A stretch of DNA of 61,369 nucleotides from Hofstenia miamia. Taxonomy: Eukaryota; Xenacoelomorpha; Acoela; Hofsteniidae. Where the stretch lies: assembly GCA_900660155.1 (NCBI GenBank), contig CABFPE010000030.1:2077845-2139213 (forward strand), written 5' to 3'. The notes beneath the pieces are model-generated. The model saw nothing but the letters and a program-made list of their open reading frames with translations. It ran no database searches and was not told where the DNA came from. Both the position numbers and the translations under genes were made by a program. Each line of letters starts with the position of its first letter. Within the stretch, counting starts at the first letter, position 1. Shown here piece by piece: positions 28,001 through 41,800 of the stretch.

Positions 28001-31000
28001 AGGAGAAAAAGAATAGACATTGCGCATAAATTAAAGATGAACATACGCTGACGTTTCGCCTTTTGATTCAGCTAACTTAACAGTAACTTTTCTAGAACCT
28101 TTTTCTTCTAAGCCTTTTGTGCATCCGTGGAAACTTGGTGAAACCCAGCCTAAAAACAATTAAAACATGATAATCCAAACTACCCCAATACCAATGTAAA
28201 TATTTTTGAGATCTTGTCCTTGATAAATTCTTACTGTGTACTGGAACTTGGACCCATATTCTACCCAATCAAACGTGTCTTCAAACGGCTTGGGAGGAAG
28301 AAAATGTGGAATTGGTAACAACTAAAAAATGGATAAAATTAACAATAATATTAACTAAGGTATTAAAGAGATAAATGAAAAAACGATATTCTACTAAATT
28401 AAACATCAATTCGAATTTCATTGTTGTAAATAAGAATTTACTTTAACGAGAAAATTTACACTGCTTCATGCAAGGTTTCTCTATTTCACAATGACTATAA
28501 GTTTGCGTTTGAATAAATCAATGCAGTAACCGTGTAAGACATTGCCTTTTAAAAAACGAATTTTGAAATAAGTTACTGCTAAGTTTCAAATTGACTTCTT
28601 CAAAGCGTTTAAAAATCGAGTTTTCAAATGATATGTTGCTACAGTGATTTGCTGAAGTTTCGGAATTGTATGTAGATTGAACCTAATGAACGCCAAACTA
28701 TTCCACAACTACTATAAAAATACAAACCATATCTTCAATATTTTCATAAGATATATATATATATATATATATAATTATTAATGTATTTTACATCATATAT
28801 ATTTGAATACAAAAATGGATGTGATAATATGACATTTTCTTATCATGCAAAACATTGACAATATCATTCACCATAAATATAATTCTCGTCGATAACAGTT
28901 AGCCATATATTTAATGAACCTGTTCAAAAAACACTTAAATAGTATAATAGAAACCAACTATAAAAGTTTTAAGAATTAAGAGATATACTGTGTTCGAAAG
29001 GCAGCAAATCAAGCAAGTTAAATCAGCAAAACCTGTCAAAATAATTTCATTTGCATTAATTTTTGCATCATTTGACTTGTGCCAAATACATTCTATAGCC
29101 TGAGTTGAGCTTAATATGTCAGAAAATCTGAAAGAAAAATTCGTGATTAAAACGTTTAAGCAATATTGTAGAAAAAAACATTCAAGCAAAGTATGGCTCC
29201 ATCACACATGAAAAAACAGTGTATCTGATTGAAAAGTTCACATGATTATAGACGGCATTTCCCCAAAATTTGTAGTTCTTCAACACTAGATTTGAATACT
29301 AGATCTGACACCTATTACTATTTGGTTATAAAAACAGCTATACATAGCCAGTGGCGTCAAACCCCTTAAATATCAGGAGGCTTGAGCACGTGTAAGGAAT
29401 TAATCATCATTTTTTATGATTTCTTGAAAAAAAATTTAAAAGCTTATTACTCAAGAACTAACAAATATATGCAAAATTTGAAGACACCACAGTACAGGGA
29501 ATGTCGCCTCTTTAAGTTAAATCTTATAAGCACGCTTAATCTCGCTGCCATTAATGTGTGCCTTTCCAAGAAATATACAAAAAGGTGCTTTGGGGGGTGG
29601 GCATGGTACGCCTCAATGAGTTTGGGAGATCTATCTATATATAAAAAATAGTTAAAGTTCACTGTTGTTACCATGAGCTAAATTTTAGTATTAAATGAAC
29701 ATTAGGTACAAAAAGTATTCAAATCCTTTAAAAATCGGAATTTTCAAGGAAAACTAGTTAATCTTTTCAAGTACTTCAGCTAGAGCAATACACCTTAGTA
29801 CAAATTATGTTCAAGCACATTTAACAAAACTTAATCCATGATTCACGATTTCCAAATTTGCAAATAGGCTTGGAGAAATGAGTTTGAGAAGCTGGGAAAA
29901 CGGATCGAAATATATACTGAATGACAATTTTGAAAATATTTTGGCTTTGATTAGAAAGAAATTTTTAGTATCTAACATTTCTTTTTATTCTACTTCAATA
30001 TCAATATTTACCATGTTTTCTTGAATGAATTATATTGTTCAAACTACTAAAAACAAGTTTAAAATTCAATTGAATAGTGTGTAAAATATGATTTCAAAAA
30101 TTCAAAAGACAACTGGTATTAATCTGTACGCAAGTCAACTTTCATGAAAAAAATTATCTTTTGAAAAAATTAGTTTTTAGTGCAGTATCCCTCACAAAGA
30201 ATATGTTTGAATCATTATTTAAGGATTTTTAAGAATTTTCTTATATTAAATATGCACACATTTACTAGGTGAAAACAGAAATTAAATTTTTAAATAATTG
30301 TTTTGAATAAATAATATTCTTAATTTCATCTATTAAATTCTGCAACAGCTGTCTGAGGCAAAATATTCTCACTTTCAAAAGAAGCAAAAATTCGGTTTTA
30401 TTAAAATATTTTTGTTTTTGGCTTGATTGTCATTTTTAGTAAGTCCCGAATGCTTCAGTGTTTTTAATTGCCCCTCATCTCTATATGCTGGCTCTTTTTC
30501 ATAAAGATACTAAATTGCTAATCATCTACTTTAAATATGAGAGAATGTAGGACATTTCTTGATGTAATAATTACAAAAATTTTATTTTTTCAAAATTTTT
30601 CGCATTTAACACTTAAAATTTGGAAATAAATTTTCAAAATTTATTGGGCTTTTCAATTTTAACGAAATAATTGAAAGTTTAAGTTTGCGGTCTATAGTTT
30701 TTACCGGTTTAGAAAAATAATAATTGAATAATGCATATTGATACACAAAATTCCAGTAACTTTTTGCTGTGAAATCTCATTTGTGAAATAGTAACATAAT
30801 AATTTGGAAATTTTTTAAAAGGTACAGTGATCATTGCAATAATTGTGTATTAACTAGTTTTAGAATGTAATAAAAAGATGAGAAAATTAATAAAAACTTG
30901 ATAAAATCCATACAAAAATTTTGGATTTAGGAAAACAGGCGGGGCTTTAGCCCCCCCCCTCCAGATTTGACGCCACTGCCATGTTTTTATAAAAGTGTAA

Positions 31001-32774
31001 AAATTTTAAAAAAAATAGTTACTTCACTCTTTCTTGAAATAAATACAGCATTTCGATTTATTTCTAGAGTATCTTCCAATTGGATATCTTCTAATGTTTA
31101 CACATATTTATACTGAAATTCGAGTACTTTCCTGGTGAAAACGGAATCTGATTTCATCCATGCCGAAAATGTCAGAATTAGCAGGTGTTTGCACAAAATT
31201 TCTAATTGCTTGAGAAGAGTAAATTTATGATACATTTTAGTGATATTAGGATCAAAAGAAGTAATCGTACGGCTCGCATTAATTTCGAAATTATACTTAG
31301 CACCCGCATAAATAAATAAATAAATAAATAAATATACATGATAATAGCAATGAGAGAAAATGAACGCTAACTCAGGCAAAATCACAGAAAGCGGTTTGAT
31401 AAAATGAATGAACGAAATTTCTTGTAAAAGTAAGTTGAACTAAACTATGATTGAATGAAAGTAATGATAATTAATGTATCTGAAGTTAGACAATGACAAT
31501 GTGAATGTCATGCATCTTTTAAACACGTAATGAAAACATAAAACAAACTTTGGCGATATGCGACAGCTTGCGGTCTTTTTTACCACCACCCAACTTCTTG
31601 ATGTCAGGGAATCCTAAAAGATCCGGCAAGTGACTTCTACTGGAATCGTTGTAATCAGAATCTAAAACATCAAAGTAGTCAAGCAGAATTTCAGAATTCA
31701 AATAACACTACGAACACTATATTGGATCTGGATTTGAGAAGTCTAAAAATGTACAGATTTTAATGTTCTCTATTTTGTCAAAAACAAAATTGTTTCTTCT
31801 AAATAAAGTTTGATAGAAAATGGGAAGCTTAATGGAAAATTAAATTCAGCAGATACGCAGAGGGAACATGTCAGAATTTGCTCCGTCAGTTCTTTAAAAT
31901 TTAATTTTTACGTTTACATCAAAATAGATTTTGCAAAAAAATAAAAATAATAATAAATATGATGGGGAGATGTAATTCTAGGATACGCTTTTGGGGGACA
32001 GTGTCACCGTTTATGGAAACTAAAATTGACCAAAATTGAGATGTGACCCTCCGTCAGAAAATCCAACTTACACCCCTGTCTATAAGTGATAAAAGCTTCT
32101 AAAGACTAAAAGCTAAAAAATCGTTTTATAGAAAATTAAATGCAAAATTGTTAAGTTTGTTAAGACAATTAATGACATCAAAAACTCATAAAAATAGAAA
32201 CTGAATTTACCCGAGGGGAGGTAATCGTCCGGTAGATCTTCACTACTGCCTTTATGCATAATCTTACGTTTAGTGGCAGCAGACCAAGTGCCAATACGAT
32301 TAGCAACACGACCAATATTAGGCTGATGCTTAATAGCCGTAAGGAATTTACTGTGATTCTTTTTACGGAGAACTGAAAACTCAGTAGGACGTCGGTTTTC
32401 AAATTCTAAATAACGAATTACATTCTTGGCACAAAAAAAAGATATTTTCAGCTTAAGTGAACAATTACAGCTGAATTATATTAGCCTATAGAAACCCCAT
32501 GATGTAATAAAGTGAAATTCCGTAAAAAGATTTTACCAGGATCTTGTTCTTCTTCTTCCAGTCCGTCTTCGGACACCTCTTCATCTGCATTGATAGCTGA
32601 GGACTCAGTTCGTTCAGAAAGTGGTTGCCAATCTGTTGGTTTCTCAGCTTCCATTCCAGTTACAAGAACAGGCAAACTCAGCCTCAAATAATGGCTTTGG
32701 TGTTGATAATCACCCACCTTTTTGCACTTCACTTTAATGCAAGGATTTCCCTCTGTGCTAAAAATATTACAAAT

Positions 32775-32805
<31 letters not shown>

Positions 32806-35800
32806 GAATTTAACTACATTAAGTAGAAAATTTCAATCAACGTTTCTGAAAATAACATAGAATAATGTAATGAATTTTACATGTTAATACAAATCTATAT
32901 TGCATAAATAATTCAACATATGGATACCTAGTAGTCCTGTGAGTGTAAATATCTTCCTGATTGCTAATAGATGTGAATGCGGGCAAGGTTTTGCTGCACC
33001 ACATGGATGGAGGTCTCATCATTAGACTAAACATCAACAAAGTTAATGAAAATTTTAAGTCAAAGACAAAAAAATTTAGGACTTAAGAATCTTACTGGCA
33101 GAAAGGTAAGAAGCCTTCCTGATATCCAACAGTGTAATAGTGAATAAACGTTTGTTCATCTCGGCCGAAATTGATCCTTGCTGATTCTCCTGTAGCAAAA
33201 GAACAACATGGAATCATGCCTAGAACAAGACATTGTAAATTTAAGCTATTGAACAAATTTCACACTAAAAAATTAATGCTACATAAATGATTTATATTGA
33301 TTTAACAAATTCAGTGTACCTTCCTGTGCATTTACATGATCAAATGCACTTTCTCTTCCCATTTTATCCATTAAAATTTCTCCGTTCAGCGTAAAAGAAA
33401 TGGTTTTTTCATCCAAGTCTAGTAGGCAACCAATAACATCACCTGTTTTCCAACGCTTTCCATACTTTTCTTCTATCCCTCCATTCAGTTTCATTGGCTA
33501 AATGTATTTATAAAATATGTGACTAGTATTTTATTGGTGGCATGCTCTATTAAAGCTCCTAATGCAATGCGAACTCTTTCAGACAAACGAAAAAAATCAA
33601 CAACAATTAGATGAAATTATCTTTTGAAGTCTAAAATTCAATAAAAACCCGATTGCCAATAACCGATTTGCTACACTCTGGGATTCATAAAACAAATCGT
33701 ACCTCAATTCATGAGTTAGCAGAACTAAATATGTTTTCCAAATGAATTCAATAAACTTAATTTAAGAAATTCCTGAAATGAATACAAACAATAACTACCA
33801 ACAATGCTCTATGCGTGGAATAAAATGTATAAAAATTACTCAAACATACTTTATGAACACTACTTGTTTGTAAATTTTTTTCTATAAGTTGAGATTCAAA
33901 TCGTTCTTATCTTTTACCCATAATCAGCTCTGTGATGTGTATAAAAATTAGTAATTTTTTACAGAGTAAGTATTTTTCTTTCTAATGTTGCTAAATTGCA
34001 TAATTTATGTAGTTAAAAAGCAGGTATCGATCAATTGGTATTAAGAGGACTGGGATCTAAATGTGAGTAGGAGATGAACTAATCCTAATATGAAACCCAA
34101 TTAGAATTAAACATAAAACCACTAAGGAAACTATTTTATATTATGAAACAAAATATTAAGGGTTCAGTACAATATCAGTAACATGGGTAACAATGACTTA
34201 AATAAACTCGTACTTTGCTGCCATCAAATACGAATGAGTTTTCATCAGATCCAAGAGGTGGCTGAGATTTAATGGAAGGAAATGCCCATCCAACACGAAT
34301 GCTTCCACTTGTAACTAACTGTAGCTCGTAATACCATTTTCCACTCTTCACTGCAGAAATGCTATCCAGGCGAAATATACGATGACGCTCCTGTTGCTCG
34401 GTGGCCCCTATATCAATAGAGTCAAAAATATTCACTCATTTATTTTAAACACATCCATCCCTGTTTTAGACAATATAATTAGATAAAGTATGTTAGATTT
34501 AAATAGCTGATTGGGATTCTACTTTTTAAAGTAAACATGATGAAAAAATATTTGAAAACAATCATGCAAATTTCCTTCATATTCTGCTACTTGTCGCAGG
34601 GTTGGCATGTTTTAAACACGACCTGTTTAAAACATGTGTGAAACACTGTTTAAAACAATTGTTTTTTGCAATGTATTTTAATGCTTTTTTTCAAATGTAT
34701 AAAGAACTTTATGGAAAATTTGGAGAATAATTTTTGGATCTCGTCCGTTCAGACTTTCATAATCGATTGTCTACGGCAAAAACCGTAAAACTTGCGATTT
34801 GTTTACGAGTATGCAACAAACAATATGTGGATAAATTGATCATAATTCAATGTTTGTTACTATATGTATTTTTTGAAGAAATACACTTTTTTTACCAACC
34901 TGACTTGTCGTTCCCTATAATTTGTGAATTTAACCAAAAAATTTCGCATAGTGCAGCAATTTGCTGTAATTAAGGTGGGAAAATTAATAAAGCTAATTTC
35001 GCCATGCAAATGCGTAGGGATATTTGCTTGACGACGACCTAACAACGGGAAACGGAATTACTTGTGTTAATAGTAGGAGCACAGGTCACATGCTGAACGC
35101 TCATGCGCAGGTCGACTCGCTTGTTAATTAAACGCGCTAACGATAATCTCGTTCTTACCATTCATTCTATTTCATGGTAAATATGACTATAATTTAACTT
35201 CGCATACATATCAAAAATTACCATGAAATTAAAAGTGAATGCCGTGAGCTTGATAGCCCCTAGCCTTAACACTACCAAACTCATACAACATCACTAAATA
35301 CTTGGAATAACCTTCTAATTTTGCATGCTAACTAGCAATAATTTAGACTTCTCGTTAATTGTGTTACTTATTCGAAAAATGATAAACACATTTGATAGTC
35401 ACACATGTCAGTCGTCTATGACGTCAATGGTTACGTAAGATGATATATTTATAACCTAATTAATAACATATTATTAAATTTATTCACTGGAACACACACT
35501 ATCATAATCCGTTCTAATACTTAATAAAATGCATCTCATTCCACATGCGTCATGCTGGATTCTAAGTGATACCTGCATTGTGAACAACGTTAACCTTTCG
35601 TGGGTTATTTAGACTCAAATCTGAAAGAGATGTTAGTGTAAGCAAAGTGAAACATTGAGAAAGTGTCAGTAAATCATCAAAATACGATCATCATCAAAAA
35701 GTAGCTCAAACATGATAAAGGCTGAAGAATAATTTTCAAGCAGAATGACCCCACGCGCAAAAATTTACATTATACGGTCAGTTAAAGCAAAGTTAGACAA

Positions 35801-38800
35801 TGAGCGAATAACCCTTGAATAAAACTAGATTGCAGTTCCAAAATTAACTTGAGGATTTTAAGTAAAATTGGGTTTATCATCACATTTCACTGCAGATAAA
35901 TGATACTGAAAAAATTCTGATCTCTCCAACGTACTGGTTCGAGAATAGTGTAGTTCGGTATTTGCTATTATTTGGCAATTGCTAAAAATAAGAAAATAAT
36001 TGTGACAATTGCAGGTTTCTGTAGGAGGTCCAAAATCTATTATTGTAAAGTGGATGTGGCTCGACGCGGGTTAAAAAATTTTGACCCGTGTCAAACCTTG
36101 ACTTAGAGTTTTTGTATTTAAACTAATGTCAACGACTTCTGAAACACTAAAAAAGAAGTTGTGAAGTTTTTCTTCAACATCACGTAAACATCTTTTAAAA
36201 ATCGCCTATCGGTATAAAAAAAATGTAAAGATTTAGAATGTGCCTTGGGGTTGTTTGATTCATCACCTCAACCATTCAATGAAAATATAAAACGTCTCAC
36301 CTTGTAATGCCTTTAACTCCAAATTTTCAACATTCGGAGGTTCAATTATAAATCCTAGAACCACTATTAATCGAACGGATTCCATAGCTGCTTCCCTAGA
36401 ACATCCATTATTTTTTGTGAAATCGCAAGGAACTTACTTCACTCCTTTTTTCGCAGTTGGTTCTAACTTTTTGTACTCCACTAGTAGAGGAGTGCGGTGA
36501 TTCCGCGGATCCTAAATAAATTATGTAAAGCGTTGCGTTATAACTTTACGACTTTAGAAAAAATCATTACATTAATAAGTGTAAAATACAGGGGCACGTT
36601 TAGGGAAGGGGCTGACATCTATTTTTACAGAAAAAAAATTTTACCAAAATATTTTCCTTGAAAACTATTCAAAATTTTGAGGAAGAGGGAACTCTTTAAT
36701 TATACATGTATCTTAAAGTTGTTCTTCCCGTCCTTTTCACCAAAATATGGTCTTATTAAACCAAAGAGGAGCAGAAAACCAATACAATGTATAGTATGTG
36801 GAGGTAAAATAAAAAAGGAATCAAATTAAACGGGGAAAGCGGGAAATATTTAGGAATATGTAAGGTATATACTTTATCTTGAAATCGCTAACTTACTTCA
36901 TGATAAAGATACTAAAATGTAATTTTACCTCTGTATCGCCATATGACCATTTGTTCTCGATTCGGCTTTTTGCCCACAAGTTGTGAGTGTTTTCAGCTAA
37001 CAGCTCAGCTAAGTCCATCATCAATGGACCCAGACGAACAAAAGTGATATCATACGGAGCTGGCTTATAGCCGTTCACAACCATGTAACTAAATGCATTT
37101 TATAAAAAAACCTGCTCTTTTATAATAGTCAAATTAAAACACTATCGAGGATTAAAAATAAACTATTGTAAACTTAATATAAAAATCTGGTATTATATAT
37201 AGAAATATAAACAAATGCACGTATTGTAAATATATTTGCAAATGCAGACATTAAAGTAATTGTAGAAGATGAATAAAAACCCTTTCTACTGGTTAAAATG
37301 TGCATTGTTGACATGATCTGCTCAAATATATTCTTTTAGAATGTTTTTATTTGTGGAAATACCATTCGGTGCCATGTTTATCTGTTGATAGTATAGTAAT
37401 GATCAACAGCTTTATTAGAAAACCGTCTGAGCCAATCAAAATATGTTAACCAATGGACTATTGAAATCGTAGTTTAATGTCATACTTATTAGGTAAACTG
37501 ATGCGCTTTGGTTCCCGCTTCATCATTTTGTTTTCCTTAATATTGTATCCTAAACTTAAAATAGTACGCAGCGTGGAATTAGCTGCTCGTTTATCAACGA
37601 ATTTTTCTTCATCTGACATCTGAGAAAACTGCCTCAAGCACGGATGGTATCTACGGTTCTCATCAATTGCCTAAAACGGTTAAAAGGTTTACAGTGAAAT
37701 GAAATTAGAAATCAACCTCTCCATAGATCCAACCTCCTTCAATCTTGGCGATGGACCACTGCTCGTGAAGATTTTCAGCCATTGCCTCCTCAAGTGCGTA
37801 AAGATGTTGCGGTAGTTCGATCTAAGAAAAACTTTTGAAAAACTTTGGATGTCATGCAAAAATATAAAGAATAATATTACCAAATGAATCACCTGACTGC
37901 CATAAAATTACAAGCATTTTATAAAACACCATTGTAAATAAGCCAATTTTAACAAACACATCAATCGTCGTATACAAAGCATTTCAGAGGCTGCATGCCC
38001 TACGTGTTATCAAAGACGCTGTTGAGACGAAGCACATTTATTTGATCGTTGAAGCCAAAATATACAGGTTATTATATTACTGGATTGTAATTCCAGATTA
38101 TTTGGATAGAAAAATGAAGATGATCTGTAATTGTGCCTCCTGAATTATAAATGATGAATCAATCTCAGAAACTATTTTCAAGTACAGAGGTGTCCACAGA
38201 GTCATCGTCCTTTTCATTCTTTTCAAAAAAGCAATGTCGGATTTGTGAATTATTCAAATCTGAAGTTGGACGAAATCAATTTATTCCATTTGATTCCAAA
38301 ATTTTAATAATCAAGTATCTGTATACATCAAAAATAAATTATCACTTGTATTATTATTATTATTTCATTTTTTCTCACAGTTTCATGCTGGTATCCCTCT
38401 CAGTTCGAGAACTCACCAGTTCCCAGAGTATCTGAGAGCTTTCCTCAGGACTCTAGCTGTTCCTAACAATGCTGCCTTCTGTGCTACTGCTCCTCCCCAC
38501 TTTTGTACTCCCAACCCTCCAAGTATCTCTTATGCTTCTTACTCACTGCTCCTAGTGCTCCTACAACTGCCGGGACTATTCAACTTTCCTTAACTTCCAC
38601 AGTCTTTCTATTTCCTCTACCAACTCCCTGTACTTGTCTATCTTCTCTTTCTCCTTGCTTTCTACATTTCTGTCCTTTGGTACTGCTATGTCTATCGCTG
38701 TTCCCAATCTTTTCTCTTTGTCTACAACTACCATGTCTGGCCTCCGTGCTTCTATTACCTTACTTGTCTGGATGTTGAAGTCCCACACTATCTTAATCTT

Positions 38801-41800
38801 ATCATTCTCTATGACTCCCTGTGGCTTGTGCTCAACCACTTGTCTCCTGCTTCTAACCCATGTTGCCTACTCAAGCTCCAATGTACCATTCGTCCCACCT
38901 TGTCATGCCTGAACTTATACTCATTCTGCGCCAACTTCTCACACCCTGCTATCAGATGATCTACTGTCTCCGTCTCTTTCTTACATAGCCTACATTTATC
39001 ACTTACTTCTACTCTTCTGTCTATATGCTTCTTCACCCATTTTGTTCTTATTGCTTGCTCCTGTGCTGCCATTATCAGTGCTTCTGTTTCTCTTTTTAGT
39101 CCTGCCTTCTTTAACCACTTGTTGCTTTCTTCTCTGTCACATTTTCTGTGTTCCTCCATTATTCTCCATGCATTGTATTCTGCCTATACCTTGTTTGTCT
39201 CTCTAACTCCATCCTACTCTGGTATGCTGTTTTTCCTTCACTCTCAGTTCTTATCTTCCTTAACTCCTCAGTGACCTCCAGTGGTGACCCTCTAGACTGT
39301 GCTTCTACGTATTCGTTTAGCCCTAGCGCTTCTGCTTCTACAGTTTCCTCCACACTTAGCAGTCCTTTCCCTCCCTTATGCCTTGCCATGTACATCCTAT
39401 CTACATCTCCATTTAAGTTGAATGCTCTCTCTCTGCTGCTGCTAGTATCTTCCTTGTCTCCTTGTCTAATTCCCTCAGTTCATTCTTATTCCACCTAACT
39501 ATTCCTGTGGAATATCTCAACACTGGTATTGCCCATTTATTAATTGCCTTAATACTATTCTGCCAATTTAATGCTGACTGTAGTACTTCCTTGTATTCTT
39601 TTCTTAGCCTTATCTTCATTTAATCATGATCTGTTCTATCTTTCTCTATCAAACCTAAGTACTTGTACCCCTCTTTAACTTCCTTAATCTTATCCCCACT
39701 GCTCGTCCTTAAACCATCACCATCCATACACTTACCTCTAGTCATTGTCACTGCCGCACACTTTCCTAATCCAAATTCTAACCCTGAATCTCTGCTTGCC
39801 TTCTCCAATGTCTTCACTTGCTTCTGCAACATCTTCCTTGAACTAGCATACATCTTCAGGTCGTCTATTATTATTATTATTATTATTATTATACTATTGT
39901 AAAAAAACATCATTTATTGGTTCACTTAAATAGTGGTGTTAGCTGAATACTAAGCAGGTGTTGGTCATAGTTGTGCATAAAATATGTAGTAAAAATAATT
40001 GTTGATCATTATTTCAAACCCTAACAGAAATTTTTAACACGGCTCGACAACAAAAATCACACAAATTAGTGAATGCGATTGTCAGTAACTATTTTCTGGC
40101 AAACTATTTATAATATTACGACACAGTTAATGATTGATGCAGTTGACGTTTAACAATCGCAAATACCGTGTGAGAATTTTCTTGCCAATATCATTCTTAG
40201 TGAGCACCTCATCGAAATCATTAAACATGTCTACATATGGATACATGGATATATAGATATAGCAAAAAACTTGATATTCTATGCGTTCAAATTAAAAAGT
40301 ATACATTTGTTAGATCGACCGGATTAGGCTTGAAGGCTGTGCAATCGGGAAGCGAGGCTGGACCTAGAAGCAAAGTCTGGTTCTGATCGGTCATTTGAAT
40401 GCAACTTTCGACAGTGATGTCTGCTTCAGAAGGAGCAGATTCAACAACCTTAGCAAAGCCACTTGGTGGATTAAAAGAAAATGCGCCCTGTTTTGAACCA
40501 AATACCATTCTCACCCTAAAAATTGAAAATACAATAGTAGAAAATCAAAATCAATCGATGCAAACAAGATTGTATAAAGTTAGTGGTTTGCTTGAATAAG
40601 TTATTATCATCTTATAATAGATTTAAATTAAAATTTAAAAAAACATTTAATTTAATACTTGGTCAAGATTTACTTAGATATTTATGAAAAAACTAAATTG
40701 ATAATAATAAACCATAAACAAATTTACGGTACATTCTTCAAAAAAATTAGAGCTTACTTTAAAAGATCATAGATTACAGTAATGTAGTATTCCATGCAAC
40801 TCAATTATCAAGTATGTTGTCGGTTTTATTCAAATTCTGTACGGAACTTACTGTAAATGACTAGATAAACTAACAACTGGATAGAAAAGACCAGTAATGT
40901 TAAAGTCTTCAAATGAACCCCTAACTGGAATGCCATTGATAGTGAATGATATACGTGGAATACTCAAATCCAAACAGCAGCCAATGATGTCTCGATTGTT
41001 CAGAAGATGATGCCCAGTTTTTACAGCTTTTTTTGTGCTATCTGAAGTAAAGTATTAGCCTTCCATGGTAAAATGGAAACAAAGGTTTACCCGTCCACAA
41101 GTGAACACCATCAAATCCCCAGGAATACAGATCGTCTCCAACACCGTTCCCTCCCCATTTGTCACCAGATGTGGGGTAAGGTCTATATCCTGCCGTAGAC
41201 GCCCATCCTACCCTTAAGTGTGTTGTCTGTGTACGCTTTACACTTTCAATGTGTACTTCATAGTACCATCGATCGTACATCGCTGAGCCTTCATCAACAC
41301 CAATGAAGAGCTTTGGACGAACGCTAAAGTCCAAAATATATAATCATTGTCATTAATAATTCATAGATCTTAGAGTTTTTTTATATACACATGATAACGA
41401 AGCTATACTTAATTACAACAAGGGGGTGGAAATTTACTCTCCATGTGAATTTTTATTAATAACTTTTTAAAATCAAATTTGAAAGGTTGGCTGAACATTT
41501 TACTGCATTAAATTTAGTTTTACAAATTTTGTGAAAATTTTAGATCGAAAGCATTTTTTGTCAAGGAATTATTAATATTTTGTCAAGGGTGATTGACATT
41601 TATTTTAATATAGAAATATAAAAATGACTAAATAAAAACAAAAAACGCTGGCATTAGCATTAATAACTACAAATTAATATGCGCTAAGTTATTAATAGAC
41701 CTTATAATTTTGAGCTTAAATAGAAAAGGATTAAAAGCTGCCCAAAATTAATAACCATTTTGACATCTTTTACCATTTTTACAAAATTTTTTGCAAAAAA

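Noticed and set aside
27835..28044. Minus-strand frame next to RyR exon 30 ([11 protein letters not shown])
   Set aside because: Its only acceptor would enter in the wrong phase and hit TGA. Exons 30 and 31 join directly in phase and keep the SPRY3 match.
31098..31200. Possible RyR exon with [12 protein letters not shown] between exons 28 and 29
   Set aside because: No acceptor fits the phase 0 exit of exon 28 without a stop, no family match, and exons 28 and 29 already agree in phase.
38500..39500. Plus-strand frames rich in Ser/Leu/Pro (for example 38503-38912 and 39148-39498)
   Set aside because: They are the complement of the LINE coding sequence on the minus strand.
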